DNA of 64,000 nt, from contig JAVJVK010000001.1 of assembly GCA_040221175.1 (NCBI GenBank), positions 1-64,000 of the forward strand, written 5' to 3'. The translations under genes were made by a program, and so were the position numbers. This document shows positions 7,980 to 15,959 of this stretch, piece by piece. The notes under the pieces were generated by a model. It saw nothing but the letters and a program-made list of their open reading frames with translations. It ran no database searches and had not been told where the DNA came from. Source of the stretch: Phycisphaerales bacterium. GTDB lineage: Bacteria; Planctomycetota; Phycisphaerae; Phycisphaerales; UBA1924. Numbering within the stretch: position 1 is the first letter of the stretch; each line of letters opens with the position of its first letter.

Positions 7980-9209
7980 TCAACGGGGATTCTGCAGGCG
8001 CTCCAGCAGCGCATCGGCGTCCCAGCTGGGCGGGGGATGGTCGTAGACCACGCACGGCGCTCTGCCGTCCTCGACGAGTAGTGCGATGCGCATGGTGTCG
8101 AGGGACGCGACGTAGATGCCGCGGGAGTGGTTGCCAATGAGGTTGCCCACCTGGAACACAAGGACGTCCCCTGGAACGCGGCTGGCCGAGATCGGCCCGC
8201 TGAAGAACACCAAGGGCGACGAGAGCCAGAAGTGTCGCTCCTGCATGCCTGTGCCAGAAATCCGCAAGCCATACGCCGGACTGGCGTGGATGTCGTTGTA
8301 CAAATCTTGTGAGCCATCAAGCGGAGCAACCCATGGAGCATGATCGTCAAACACGCTCGCCGCAGCACCCACGTTTCGCAGTAAGATTGAGTCGCGTTCG
8401 TAGAAGTCCCGGTAGGCTGTCTGCGACCAGTCCTGCGACTGGCCAAGTTCCTTGAACTCGTGCGCACGCACCAGCAGATCGACGCCGCCATCGTGCCGCA
8501 GTCCGCCGTTGAGCCAGCCGTTTTCAACAGCCTCGGGCAACTCGACAACCCGTTCATCCTCGCTGCCATCCAGCCGGACGCGCCGCACCGTCTGCCCATC
8601 GCGCGCGATGTAATACACCCACGGAAACGCGCCGCCCGCGCCGTCCTCGGTCTTCGCCTCGCGCGTTCCCTCCAGCCCGACCATCGCCGGCTCCTTCACC
8701 GAGTCGAACCGGCTGGCAAGCGACAGATCGCTCGCTACGCCGTACCAGCAGATGAGGCCGAGCGCGGTCGCCGCGTTGGCCAGGGCGATGGCGGCCAGGA
8801 CGCGCCCGGGCTTGCGGTGTTTGTCGAAGGCCAGCCACAGCAATGGCAGCTCGATCACGAAGCCCGCGAGCGTAAACGCCGCGAACACCAGCCAGTGCGC
8901 GGCGACGAGCTTGGAGAGGTAGTCCCCAGGCAGCCAGTCCATCGTCAGGTCCCACGCACCCACAACGAGAAGCAGCCCGGCCCAGGCCGACAGGTAGTTT
9001 GCTGTGATCGCCAGCCCCAACGCCCGTCGCCGGGCGCCGAGCTTCATCAGGATGCCGCCCTCAATCAAGCCAATGAAGAGGTTGCCTACGAGGAGGTGCG
9101 CGACTCCCGCCAGCATGGCCACGCTGCCCGCGTTGGCCAGCGCGGGAGTCGCAGCGATCAGCACCACGATCGTGATCAGCGTGAGCCGGTGGCGATGTGT
9201 CGCAAACAT
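7980..9209 (-). CDS. Multi-pass membrane protein with extracytoplasmic C-terminal domain
   Basis: A 409-residue protein. The ATG at 9209 follows a ggagg site. An N-terminal hydrophobic segment (LITIVVLIAATPALANAG) is signal-like, followed by about four further membrane helices to residue 165 (VAHLLVGNLFIGLIEGGI; YLSAWAGLLLVVGAW; HWLVFAAFTLAGFVIELPLL; AAIALANAATALGLICW). The C-terminal 230 residues are hydrophilic with repeated strand patterns (WVYYIARDGQTVRRVRLDGS; GVDLLVRAHEF), like a propeller-type or lectin-like domain. No family was recognised. It lies 33 bp upstream of the GTPase gene on the same strand and may be co-transcribed with it. Confidence 0.7.
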   Translation of the reverse strand: MFATHRHRLTLITIVVLIAATPALANAGSVAMLAGVAHLLVGNLFIGLIEGGILMKLGARRRALGLAITANYLSAWAGLLLVVGAWDLTMDWLPGDYLSKLVAAHWLVFAAFTLAGFVIELPLLWLAFDKHRKPGRVLAAIALANAATALGLICWYGVASDLSLASRFDSVKEPAMVGLEGTREAKTEDGAGGAFPWVYYIARDGQTVRRVRLDGSEDERVVELPEAVENGWLNGGLRHDGGVDLLVRAHEFKELGQSQDWSQTAYRDFYERDSILLRNVGAAASVFDDHAPWVAPLDGSQDLYNDIHASPAYGLRISGTGMQERHFWLSSPLVFFSGPISASRVPGDVLVFQVGNLIGNHSRGIYVASLDTMRIALLVEDGRAPCVVYDHPPPSWDADALLERLQNPR

Positions 9210-9266
9210 GCGCGTGCCTCCGGCTTGCCTTGTACGCGTGTCGTTCTCGAGGGATCCCCAGTAAAC

Positions 9267-10055
9267 TCAGAGACCCACAAGCCTCCCCAGCACGATCATC
9301 GCCACCACGCCCCCCACAAACGCGACGCTCACCGCCGTGCTGCTGGCCTTCTCGAGCGCCTCGGGGATGAGGTCGTCGACGACCAGGAACACCATCGCCC
9401 CCGCGGCCAGGCCCATGCCGAAGGGCAGGAGCGGCTCGAAGATCCAGATGAACCACGCGGCGAAGGGGGCGGCCAGTGGCTGGGGCAGGCTGGTGAAGAG
9501 CGCCCAGAAGAGACACGCCCTGACGCTCAGCCCCGCGGCCATGAGCGCGAGCGTGATGGCGATGGCCTCGGGGATGTTGTGCACGGCCAGCGCGCTGGCG
9601 ATGCTCACGCCAAGCGTCGGTAAGGTTCCATCGGCCCGGAAGTCGGCCCCGAAGGCCACGCCGATGGCCACCCCCTCGGGCAGGCTATGCACGGTCATGG
9701 CGGCGACGATGAGCAGGGCCCGCTTGCCGCCGGACTTTCTTAAGTTGGCAATATCGAAGTCGCCGTTGCCGCTGATCCACTTCACGGCCATCCAGTAGAA
9801 GGCCGCCCCCGCCCCGAGCCCGGCGGCCACCTCCCAGCCCTGCCAGCCCGGGGCCCGGTCGAGCCCCTCGCCCACGAGCTGCACCAAGCTGGCGGCGGCC
9901 ATCATGCCCCCCGCGGCGGCGGAGAACATGCCGGTGAGCTTCTGGGACATGTTCTTGATGAAGAAGAAGGGGATGACGCCGAAGGCCATGCTGACGTCGG
10001 CGATGATCGCGGCGACGAAGGTGATGAGCAGCAGGTTGAGAAGGTTGTGGTCCAT
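9267..10055 (-). CDS. ZIP-family divalent metal transporter
   Basis: A 262-residue inner membrane protein predicted to import Zn or a related divalent cation. It has about eight hydrophobic segments and the two ZIP signatures in the central helices: TVHSLPEGVAIG and AVHNIPEAIAI, whose His and Glu line the metal path. A short polar loop near residue 105 separates the halves. The family length (ZupT about 257) fits. The start ATG at 10055 (MDHNLLNLLL) lacks a clear Shine-Dalgarno. It is divergent from the AST operon with 159 bp between starts; there is no obvious Zur-like site. Confidence 0.88.
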   Translation of the reverse strand: MDHNLLNLLLITFVAAIIADVSMAFGVIPFFFIKNMSQKLTGMFSAAAGGMMAAASLVQLVGEGLDRAPGWQGWEVAAGLGAGAAFYWMAVKWISGNGDFDIANLRKSGGKRALLIVAAMTVHSLPEGVAIGVAFGADFRADGTLPTLGVSIASALAVHNIPEAIAITLALMAAGLSVRACLFWALFTSLPQPLAAPFAAWFIWIFEPLLPFGMGLAAGAMVFLVVDDLIPEALEKASSTAVSVAFVGGVVAMIVLGRLVGL

Positions 10056-10214
10056 AGGTCGGCGCGGCTCGCTCCCGGGTTGTCGGTCGAGGCTAGCCGG
10101 ACCCTGCCGTTGCGGCTTTGGTCGGGGGGAAATGCGGCCGATAGAAGGGCATGGAGCCCCCCGGCCGTCCCTACCCTCTTTGAGCCCCACGATCGCCTTT
10201 CCAGGGAGAATCGC

Positions 10215-11684
10215 ATGACCCGCCTCGAATCGCAGCCATCGCCCCGGGACCTCCCCCTTGCCCCCGGCCTGGGGGGCCATGATCTGGCCACCGACCCGGC
10301 CATCGAGGGGGCCATCGACACGATCGTCCAGCGCGTGGGCGAGCACAGCCGGGCCATCACCGATGTTCGCCCGCCCCGCGGCGAGATGGCCGCCAGTTTC
10401 GAGGAGATGGTCAAGCGAGCCGAGGCCATGAAGGGCCGGCCCTTGCTCTATAAGTACATCGGCAGCGGACTGGGCAATGGGGCCCTGGTCGAACTGGCCG
10501 ATGGATCGGTCAAGTGGGACATGATCATCGGCATCGGCGTGCACTTCTTCGGGCACAGCCATCCCGAGATCGTGCGCGCCCAGGCCCGGGCATCGATCGA
10601 AGACGTCGCCAAGAGCGGCAACCTGATGAGCAACTTCGAGGCCTACCGCTTCGGCGAGAAGCTGATCGAGTTGGCCGGCCGCAACAGCCGCCTGAGCGAA
10701 GCGTTCATCACCACCAGCGGCGCGGTGGCGAACGAAAGCGCCTTGAAGATCTGCTACCAGAAGAACCACCCGGCCAGCCGCGTGATCGCCTTCAAGCACT
10801 GCTTCATGGGCCGGACGGTCACGATGGCCCAGATCGGCGACTCCGCCGCGGGTCGGGACGGCATCCCGCTGACCACGCAGGTCGACTACATGCCCTTCTG
10901 GAACGAGAAGGCGGCCGAAGAGGTCGGCGGCACGACGCGGTTCATCGATCACTGCGTGTGGCGTCTGAACCAGTTCATCGAGCGCTACCCCAAGCAGCAC
11001 GCGTGCTTCATCTTCGAGCTCGTGCAGGGCGAGGGTGGCTTCAACACCGCGCCGAGGGAGTTCTTCACCGCCCTGATGGACGTGTGCCGCGACAAGGGCA
11101 TCGCCATCTGGGACGATGAGATCCAGAGCTTCGGCCGCACGCGCGAGATGTTCGCCTACGAGACACTGGACCTGGGCGACTACGTCGACGTCTTCTGCGT
11201 CGGCAAGATGACCCAGGCCTGCGCCACGCTTTGGACCGAGGAGTACAAGCCGCGCCCGGGCCTCTTGAGCGGCACCTTTACCGGCAGCGCGACGGACTTC
11301 ACCGTGGGCACCCGCATGCTCGAGATGCTCGACGACGGGGACTACTACGGCGAGAACGGCCTGATCGCCCAGCACCATAAGGCGTTCCGCGAGCAGGCCC
11401 AGGCCATGATCGACCGGCATCCGGATTGGTTCCCGCCTGCCCTGTTCGTCAACGATCTCATCGCCGGCGAGGGCGGCATGATGCGCTTCACGCCCTTCGG
11501 CGGGGATAAGCAAAAGGTCATGGCCGCCTGCAAGGCCTGCTTCGACGAGGGCGTCGTCCTCTTCTGGTGCGGCCACGGCCCATACCACGTCCGCATGCTG
11601 CCGCCCCTGGGCGCCATGAAGCTCGAAGACTGGCCGCGGGTGTTCGAGGTGGTGGAGCGGGCGCTGGCGAAGGTCGCGGGCTGA
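10215..11684 (+). CDS. Class III aminotransferase, probable succinylornithine aminotransferase of the AST operon
   Basis: PLP-dependent aminotransferase of 489 residues, longer than AstC/ArgD (about 400). The fold signature is visible: GSGLGNGALVELADGS, TTSGAVANESALK for phosphate binding, WDDEIQSFGRT with Asp 301 contacting the PLP ring nitrogen, and CVGKMTQ with the Schiff-base Lys 331. The start ATG at 10215 follows agggaga. Directly downstream are astA and astD, which supports a role in arginine/ornithine catabolism by the succinyl route, taking the AstC step. However, the sequence is of a divergent branch (DDEIQ instead of DEVQ, cysteine before the PLP lysine), reminiscent of lysine-epsilon-type enzymes, so substrate is inferred from context. 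Confidence 0.82.
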   Translation: MTRLESQPSPRDLPLAPGLGGHDLATDPAIEGAIDTIVQRVGEHSRAITDVRPPRGEMAASFEEMVKRAEAMKGRPLLYKYIGSGLGNGALVELADGSVKWDMIIGIGVHFFGHSHPEIVRAQARASIEDVAKSGNLMSNFEAYRFGEKLIELAGRNSRLSEAFITTSGAVANESALKICYQKNHPASRVIAFKHCFMGRTVTMAQIGDSAAGRDGIPLTTQVDYMPFWNEKAAEEVGGTTRFIDHCVWRLNQFIERYPKQHACFIFELVQGEGGFNTAPREFFTALMDVCRDKGIAIWDDEIQSFGRTREMFAYETLDLGDYVDVFCVGKMTQACATLWTEEYKPRPGLLSGTFTGSATDFTVGTRMLEMLDDGDYYGENGLIAQHHKAFREQAQAMIDRHPDWFPPALFVNDLIAGEGGMMRFTPFGGDKQKVMAACKACFDEGVVLFWCGHGPYHVRMLPPLGAMKLEDWPRVFEVVERALAKVAG

Positions 11685-11707
11685 TTGAATCTGAAGCAAG
11701 GACCTGT

Positions 11708-12910
11708 ATGCACATCATTCGTCGTGCGAAAATCGAGGACGCAGACACGCTGCTGAAGCTGGCCAAGATGGTCCACTTCATCAACCTGCCGCCCGACCGC
11801 GACATCATCATGGAGAAGATCCTCCGCAGCCGCGAGTGCTTCAAGCACGTGGCGCGCGGCGAACCGCTGGAGGACGATCCCAGGACGCTGCGTCGCAGCG
11901 GCGCGGGCAGCGGCCTGAAGCAGAGCCTCAGCGAGAGCGAACTGTTCGTCTTCGTGCTCGAAGACACCGAGACAGGCTCGCTTCTGGGCTCGAGCCAACT
12001 CGTCAGTTCCATGGGTGGCCCGGGCAACCCCAACGTCGGCTTCAAGATCTCCGAGCGGCGGTTCTTCAGCGAGAGCCTGCACACGGGCATGACCCACACC
12101 ATCGCCACGCTCCACCTCGATGAGTCGAGCCCCACCGAGATCGGCGGCTTGATCCTCCAGCCGGCCTACCGGGCGCACAAGGAGAAGCTGGGCCGCCTGC
12201 TGAGCTTCGTGCGATTCCACTTCATGGGCGTGAACCGCAAGAACTTCGCCGACCACGTGCTGGCCGAGATGATGGCGCCCATCAGCGACGCGGGCGACAA
12301 CCTGTTCTGGGACGCGCTCGGCCGGCGGTTCATCAACCTGAGCTACGACGAGGCCGACCGCTTCTGCCAGTACAGCCGCGAGTTCATGTTCAGCCTGCTG
12401 CCGCGCGAGGACATCTACCTGAGCCTGCTGCCGCCCAAGGCGAGGCAGGGCGTGGGCCAGGTGGGCAAGGACACCGTGCCCGCCCGGAAAATGCTCGAGA
12501 AGCTCGGGTTCAAGTACCAGGGCGTCATCGATCCGTTTGACGGCGGACCGCACCTCCAGGCTGTGACCGATGAGATTCCGCTCGTGCGGGCGACCGAGTC
12601 CATCGTGCTGGGCAAGGCCGCGTCTCCATCGGCCTGCAAGGGCATGGCGATCATCAGCACGCTCGACAACGAGGGCGAATACGTCGCGTTGCAGTCGCCC
12701 TTCGTGCGCAAGGGCGGGTCGTTGTGCCTGCCGCGGGAGGTGATGGCGGCGTTGCATGCCGACGAGGGCGATGAGGTAGCCTGCACGGTGATCAACCCGA
12801 TGCCCACGCTCGATGCGCCCGCGGAGCCGCCCAAGACGCGCAGCACGCACAAGAAGAAGCCCACGGCAAAGAAGACGGCCAAGACGACTCGGAGGAAGAA
12901 GACCGGATGA
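11708..12910 (+). CDS. astA: Arginine N-succinyltransferase
   Basis: Transfers succinyl from succinyl-CoA to the alpha-amino group of arginine, the first step of the AST pathway. The N-terminus IIRRAKIEDADTLLKLA and the following GNAT-like core match the family: SSQLVSSMGGPGNPNVGF, HLDESSPTEIGGLILQP (in part TEIGGLILQPAYR), RHFMGVNRKNFADHVLAEM in part, and KMLEKLGFKYQGVIDPFDGGP near residues 260-280. The first 345 residues correspond to the usual length. A further tail of about 25 residues (KTRSTHKKKPTAKKTAKTT...) is strongly basic and histone H1-like, which is unusual for this enzyme. The start ATG is at 11708. It overlaps astD by ATGA. Confidence 0.9.
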   Translation: MHIIRRAKIEDADTLLKLAKMVHFINLPPDRDIIMEKILRSRECFKHVARGEPLEDDPRTLRRSGAGSGLKQSLSESELFVFVLEDTETGSLLGSSQLVSSMGGPGNPNVGFKISERRFFSESLHTGMTHTIATLHLDESSPTEIGGLILQPAYRAHKEKLGRLLSFVRFHFMGVNRKNFADHVLAEMMAPISDAGDNLFWDALGRRFINLSYDEADRFCQYSREFMFSLLPREDIYLSLLPPKARQGVGQVGKDTVPARKMLEKLGFKYQGVIDPFDGGPHLQAVTDEIPLVRATESIVLGKAASPSACKGMAIISTLDNEGEYVALQSPFVRKGGSLCLPREVMAALHADEGDEVACTVINPMPTLDAPAEPPKTRSTHKKKPTAKKTAKTTRRKKTG

Positions 12911-14457
12911 CCACGCTCGCAGCCCTGTCGAACCCACCCAGCAACCTCGTCGGCGGCGTCTACCACGTCATCGAGGGCGATTCGCTCCAGTCCTTCGATC
13001 CTTCGCAGCGCGGCCGCGTCATCTGGTCGGGCGCGCCGACGATCGAGCACGTCGACCAGGCCGTTGCCGCGGCGCGCGATGCCCTGCGCACCTGGAGCCG
13101 ATGGGACATCGAGAAGCGTGCGGACGTGCTGCTGAAGTACAAGGCCCTGGTGCAGGAGCGTGGCGGCGACATCGCTGATCTGATCGCCCAGGAAACCGGC
13201 AAGGCCATGTGGGATTGCAAGGGCGAGGCCGCCGCGCTGGCCGGCAAGGTCGACATCACGCTCGAGCAGGGCGCCCACACGGGCCGCCAGCGCGTGAGCG
13301 GCTTCTCGCTCGACCTGGGCGAGAAGAAGGAAGGCCGCTGCTGGTTCCGTCCCCACGGCGTGATGGCGGTGGTGGGGCCGTTCAACTTCCCGGCGCACCT
13401 GCCCAACGGCCACATCGTGCCCGCCCTACTCATGGGCAACACGGTTGTCTTGAAGCCTAGCGACAAGGTGCCCGCCGTCGGCCAACTCATCATCGAGCTC
13501 TTCCAGCAGGCGCTTGACGAGAGTGGCGCGCCAAAGGGCGTGGTCAACCTCGTGCAGGGCAAGGCCGACGTAGCCCAGAAGCTCGTCAACCACGATGGCG
13601 TCGACGGCATCCTCTTTACCGGCTCCTGGCCCGTGGGTCGCAAGATCCTCGAGAGCAATCTGGACACGCCGGGCCGCATCGTCGCGCTCGAGATGGGCGG
13701 CAACAATGGCGTCCTGGTCATGCCCGACGCCGACCTGAAGCAGGCGGCCATCGAGATCGCCCGCGGCGCGTTCGTGACGACCGGTCAGCGTTGCACGTGC
13801 GGTCGGCGGCTGGTTGTCCATGAACAGGTCGCTGATCGCCTTATCCCCGCAATCCTCAAGGCCGCCGCCGCGATGGTCATCGGCCCGCCCCGCAGCGAGG
13901 CGCCCGTGTTCATGGGGCCGATCATCGACGATAACGCGCGCGACGCCGTGCTCGATTTCCAAACCCGTGCGGCCAAGAGCGGCGGAGAGATCCTGATGCA
14001 GGCGACCAAGCCCGCCTCACTCGAGGGCGGCTCCTACATCAGCCCCGGTGTTATCCGCGTCGACAAGTTCACGGCAGGCGATGGGGACGATGCCGGATGC
14101 GATGTCGAGGTCTTCGGCCCGATGCTCCGAATCACCACGGTCAGCTCGTACGAAGAGGGCATCCAGCAGGTCAACGCCACCCGCTACGGCCTGGCCGCCA
14201 GCATCTTCACGCACGACAACGACATCATCGCCGATTTCCTGGCCGACGCCCGCGCGGGCTGCGTAAACCTCAACTGCGCGACCGCCGGCGCCAGCAGCAA
14301 GCTGCCCTTCGGCGGCCTTGGCACCAGCGGCAACCACCGCCCCGCGGGCGCTTTCGCGCTGGACTATTGCGCATATCCCGTTGCCGGCATGCTGGAGCGC
14401 GGCGATGCGGCGGTGGTGGCTCCGGGCATGGCGTTCGAGGATTCGTGGCTGGGCTGA
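12907..14457 (+). CDS. astD: Succinylglutamate-semialdehyde dehydrogenase
   Basis: NAD-dependent aldehyde dehydrogenase of 516 residues, oxidising N-succinylglutamate semialdehyde to N-succinylglutamate, the fourth AST step. Visible ALDH features are GPFNFPAHLPNGHI with the catalytic-site Asn, TVVLKPSDKVP for cofactor binding, the FTGSWPVG Rossmann turn, general base Glu 262 in ALEMGGNNG, nucleophile Cys 296 in TTGQRCTCGR, and the late EVFGPMLRI motif. It is about 25 residues longer than E. coli AstD. It is translationally coupled to astA (ATGA at 12907-12910). astB and astE were not found nearby. It is convergent with the dockerin-type gene with a 13-bp gap. Confidence 0.9.
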   Translation: MTTLAALSNPPSNLVGGVYHVIEGDSLQSFDPSQRGRVIWSGAPTIEHVDQAVAAARDALRTWSRWDIEKRADVLLKYKALVQERGGDIADLIAQETGKAMWDCKGEAAALAGKVDITLEQGAHTGRQRVSGFSLDLGEKKEGRCWFRPHGVMAVVGPFNFPAHLPNGHIVPALLMGNTVVLKPSDKVPAVGQLIIELFQQALDESGAPKGVVNLVQGKADVAQKLVNHDGVDGILFTGSWPVGRKILESNLDTPGRIVALEMGGNNGVLVMPDADLKQAAIEIARGAFVTTGQRCTCGRRLVVHEQVADRLIPAILKAAAAMVIGPPRSEAPVFMGPIIDDNARDAVLDFQTRAAKSGGEILMQATKPASLEGGSYISPGVIRVDKFTAGDGDDAGCDVEVFGPMLRITTVSSYEEGIQQVNATRYGLAASIFTHDNDIIADFLADARAGCVNLNCATAGASSKLPFGGLGTSGNHRPAGAFALDYCAYPVAGMLERGDAAVVAPGMAFEDSWLG

Positions 14458-14470
14458 GCCGATCCCGGCC

Positions 14471-15847
14471 TCAGCAGCCGGCGGCGAACTCGTTCTGGAA
14501 CGCGAGGAAGTCAAACAGCGTCAGGTTGCCGTCGTTATCGAAGTCGGCGGTCGGGTCGCCCAGGCTGAAGAGGTTCTGGAACTGGAGGAAGTCGAAGATC
14601 GTCAGCGAGCCGTCGCCGTCGAGGTCGGCCCTGCATGCGCTTGTGAAGGCGAACAGGTACGCCGCGCCGGCATCGGTGGCGCGCGAGTCATCGCCGCTGG
14701 CGCCGACGATAAGGCGATCACCATCGAGGGCAACCGCCCCGCCATAGAGGGCGTCGCTCACCGGCATGTCGGGCGCGGCCTCGCCGATCAGCGCCCCGGA
14801 TTGGGCATCGAAGGCGAGCACCCTGCCCGCGTCGTTGAAGGTCGTATCGACGCCGACGACCACGATCTCGCCATTGATGGCCACTGCGCCGCCGAAGCGA
14901 TCAAACTCCTGGCCGGCTGGATCCACCAGTTCGGCAATCTGGACCGGGTTCGCGGAATCGCTGATGTCATACAGGAATGCAGCGCCGGCGCTGACGATGT
15001 CGCCCACGTTCCGAGTTGGCGATCCGACGACCGCAAGGTCGCCTGCGATGGCAAGAGCGGCGCCAAACAGGCCACCGCTGCCAGTGCCCGGAGGGGTCAT
15101 CTTCACGAGTTCGATCGGTGCCGCGGGATCGGTGATGTCGAAGAGGTATGCGGCCCCGGCGACCCCTTTTCGGGGAGCGCCGACGAGCACCAGATTCCCG
15201 TCGATGGCGACGGCGGTACCGATCTCATCGGAGAATCGGCCATCGGCCGGATCCAGTTGGGACAGTTCCTGCGGATCCGTCGGGTCGGTCAGGTCGATCA
15301 AGAACGCCGCACCCGAGTTGGTTTGTACGCCATCGGCGCGGATCGCGCCGACAACGGCAACCTCGCCGTCGATGGCGACAGCGCCGCCGAAGTCATCGGT
15401 CGCGTCCAGGCCACCGACACGATACAAATCCTGTAGCGTGCCGTCCCGCGCGTCGTAGATGAAGATCAGCCCATCGGAGCCGCCGAGGTCACCGTTCGGA
15501 GCGCCGACGATCGCCACCGTCGGTCCGAGCGCGACCGACGCTCCGTAATCCTCGAACAGGCCGAAGCCTGCATCGGCGAGTCTGGCCACGAGCGTTCGCG
15601 TCGCGACGTCGAACAGGTACGCCGCGCCCTGCCTGTCGCCCGATCCCGGCGTGCCATCGGCGCCCGGGGCGCTGATGAGCAATCGATCGTCCAGGAGCGC
15701 GACAGCGGATCCGAATTCGTCGGATTCTTCGAGGTCTCCCGGCCGCAGTGCAGCGACTTCTTCGAACTGCGCCAGTACCGGCGCCGACAGGCACAAAGCC
15801 ACGATCACCCCGATGACACAGCAACGGCTTCCGGTACATCCTCGCAT
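14471..15847 (-). CDS. Secreted seven-bladed FG-GAP-like propeller with GC-terminal dockerin-like domain
   Basis: A 458-residue exported protein. The ATG at 15847 is chosen because ggggaggt lies just upstream. After a signal peptide (CVIGVIVALCLSAPVLAQ), seven repeats of the type FGSAVALLDDRLLISAPGA, YGASVALGPTVAIVGAPNG and FGGAVAIDGEVAVVGA follow at about 50-residue spacing, as in FG-GAP/integrin-alpha-like beta propellers. The last 55 residues carry two EF-hand-like calcium loops (ADLDGDGSLTIFDFLQF; ADFDNDGNLTLFDFLAF) bracketed by a Cys and a terminal Gly-Cys. This C-terminal module recurs in the next gene and probably anchors or sorts the protein at the cell surface. Confidence 0.85.
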   Translation of the reverse strand: MRGCTGSRCCVIGVIVALCLSAPVLAQFEEVAALRPGDLEESDEFGSAVALLDDRLLISAPGADGTPGSGDRQGAAYLFDVATRTLVARLADAGFGLFEDYGASVALGPTVAIVGAPNGDLGGSDGLIFIYDARDGTLQDLYRVGGLDATDDFGGAVAIDGEVAVVGAIRADGVQTNSGAAFLIDLTDPTDPQELSQLDPADGRFSDEIGTAVAIDGNLVLVGAPRKGVAGAAYLFDITDPAAPIELVKMTPPGTGSGGLFGAALAIAGDLAVVGSPTRNVGDIVSAGAAFLYDISDSANPVQIAELVDPAGQEFDRFGGAVAINGEIVVVGVDTTFNDAGRVLAFDAQSGALIGEAAPDMPVSDALYGGAVALDGDRLIVGASGDDSRATDAGAAYLFAFTSACRADLDGDGSLTIFDFLQFQNLFSLGDPTADFDNDGNLTLFDFLAFQNEFAAGC

Positions 15848-15959
15848 GGCTGACCTCCCCGAGCTTCCCACGAACGGTCGCGTGGGCCCTGCACATAGTT
15901 CTACAGTAGAACATCCGCGCGAGGGCCCATCGCCTTTGATGCGACCGATAATTTCAGCA

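Noticed and set aside
10056-11699. Upstream extension of the ZIP transporter frame to 11699 on the minus strand
   Set aside because: The extension is entirely antisense to the aminotransferase gene and has no similarity to ZIP proteins. The start at 10055 gives the normal family length.
14453-14475. Six-base inverted repeat gctgag/ctcagc over the convergent stops of astD and the propeller gene
   Set aside because: The stem is short with no T tract, so it is not supported as a terminator.
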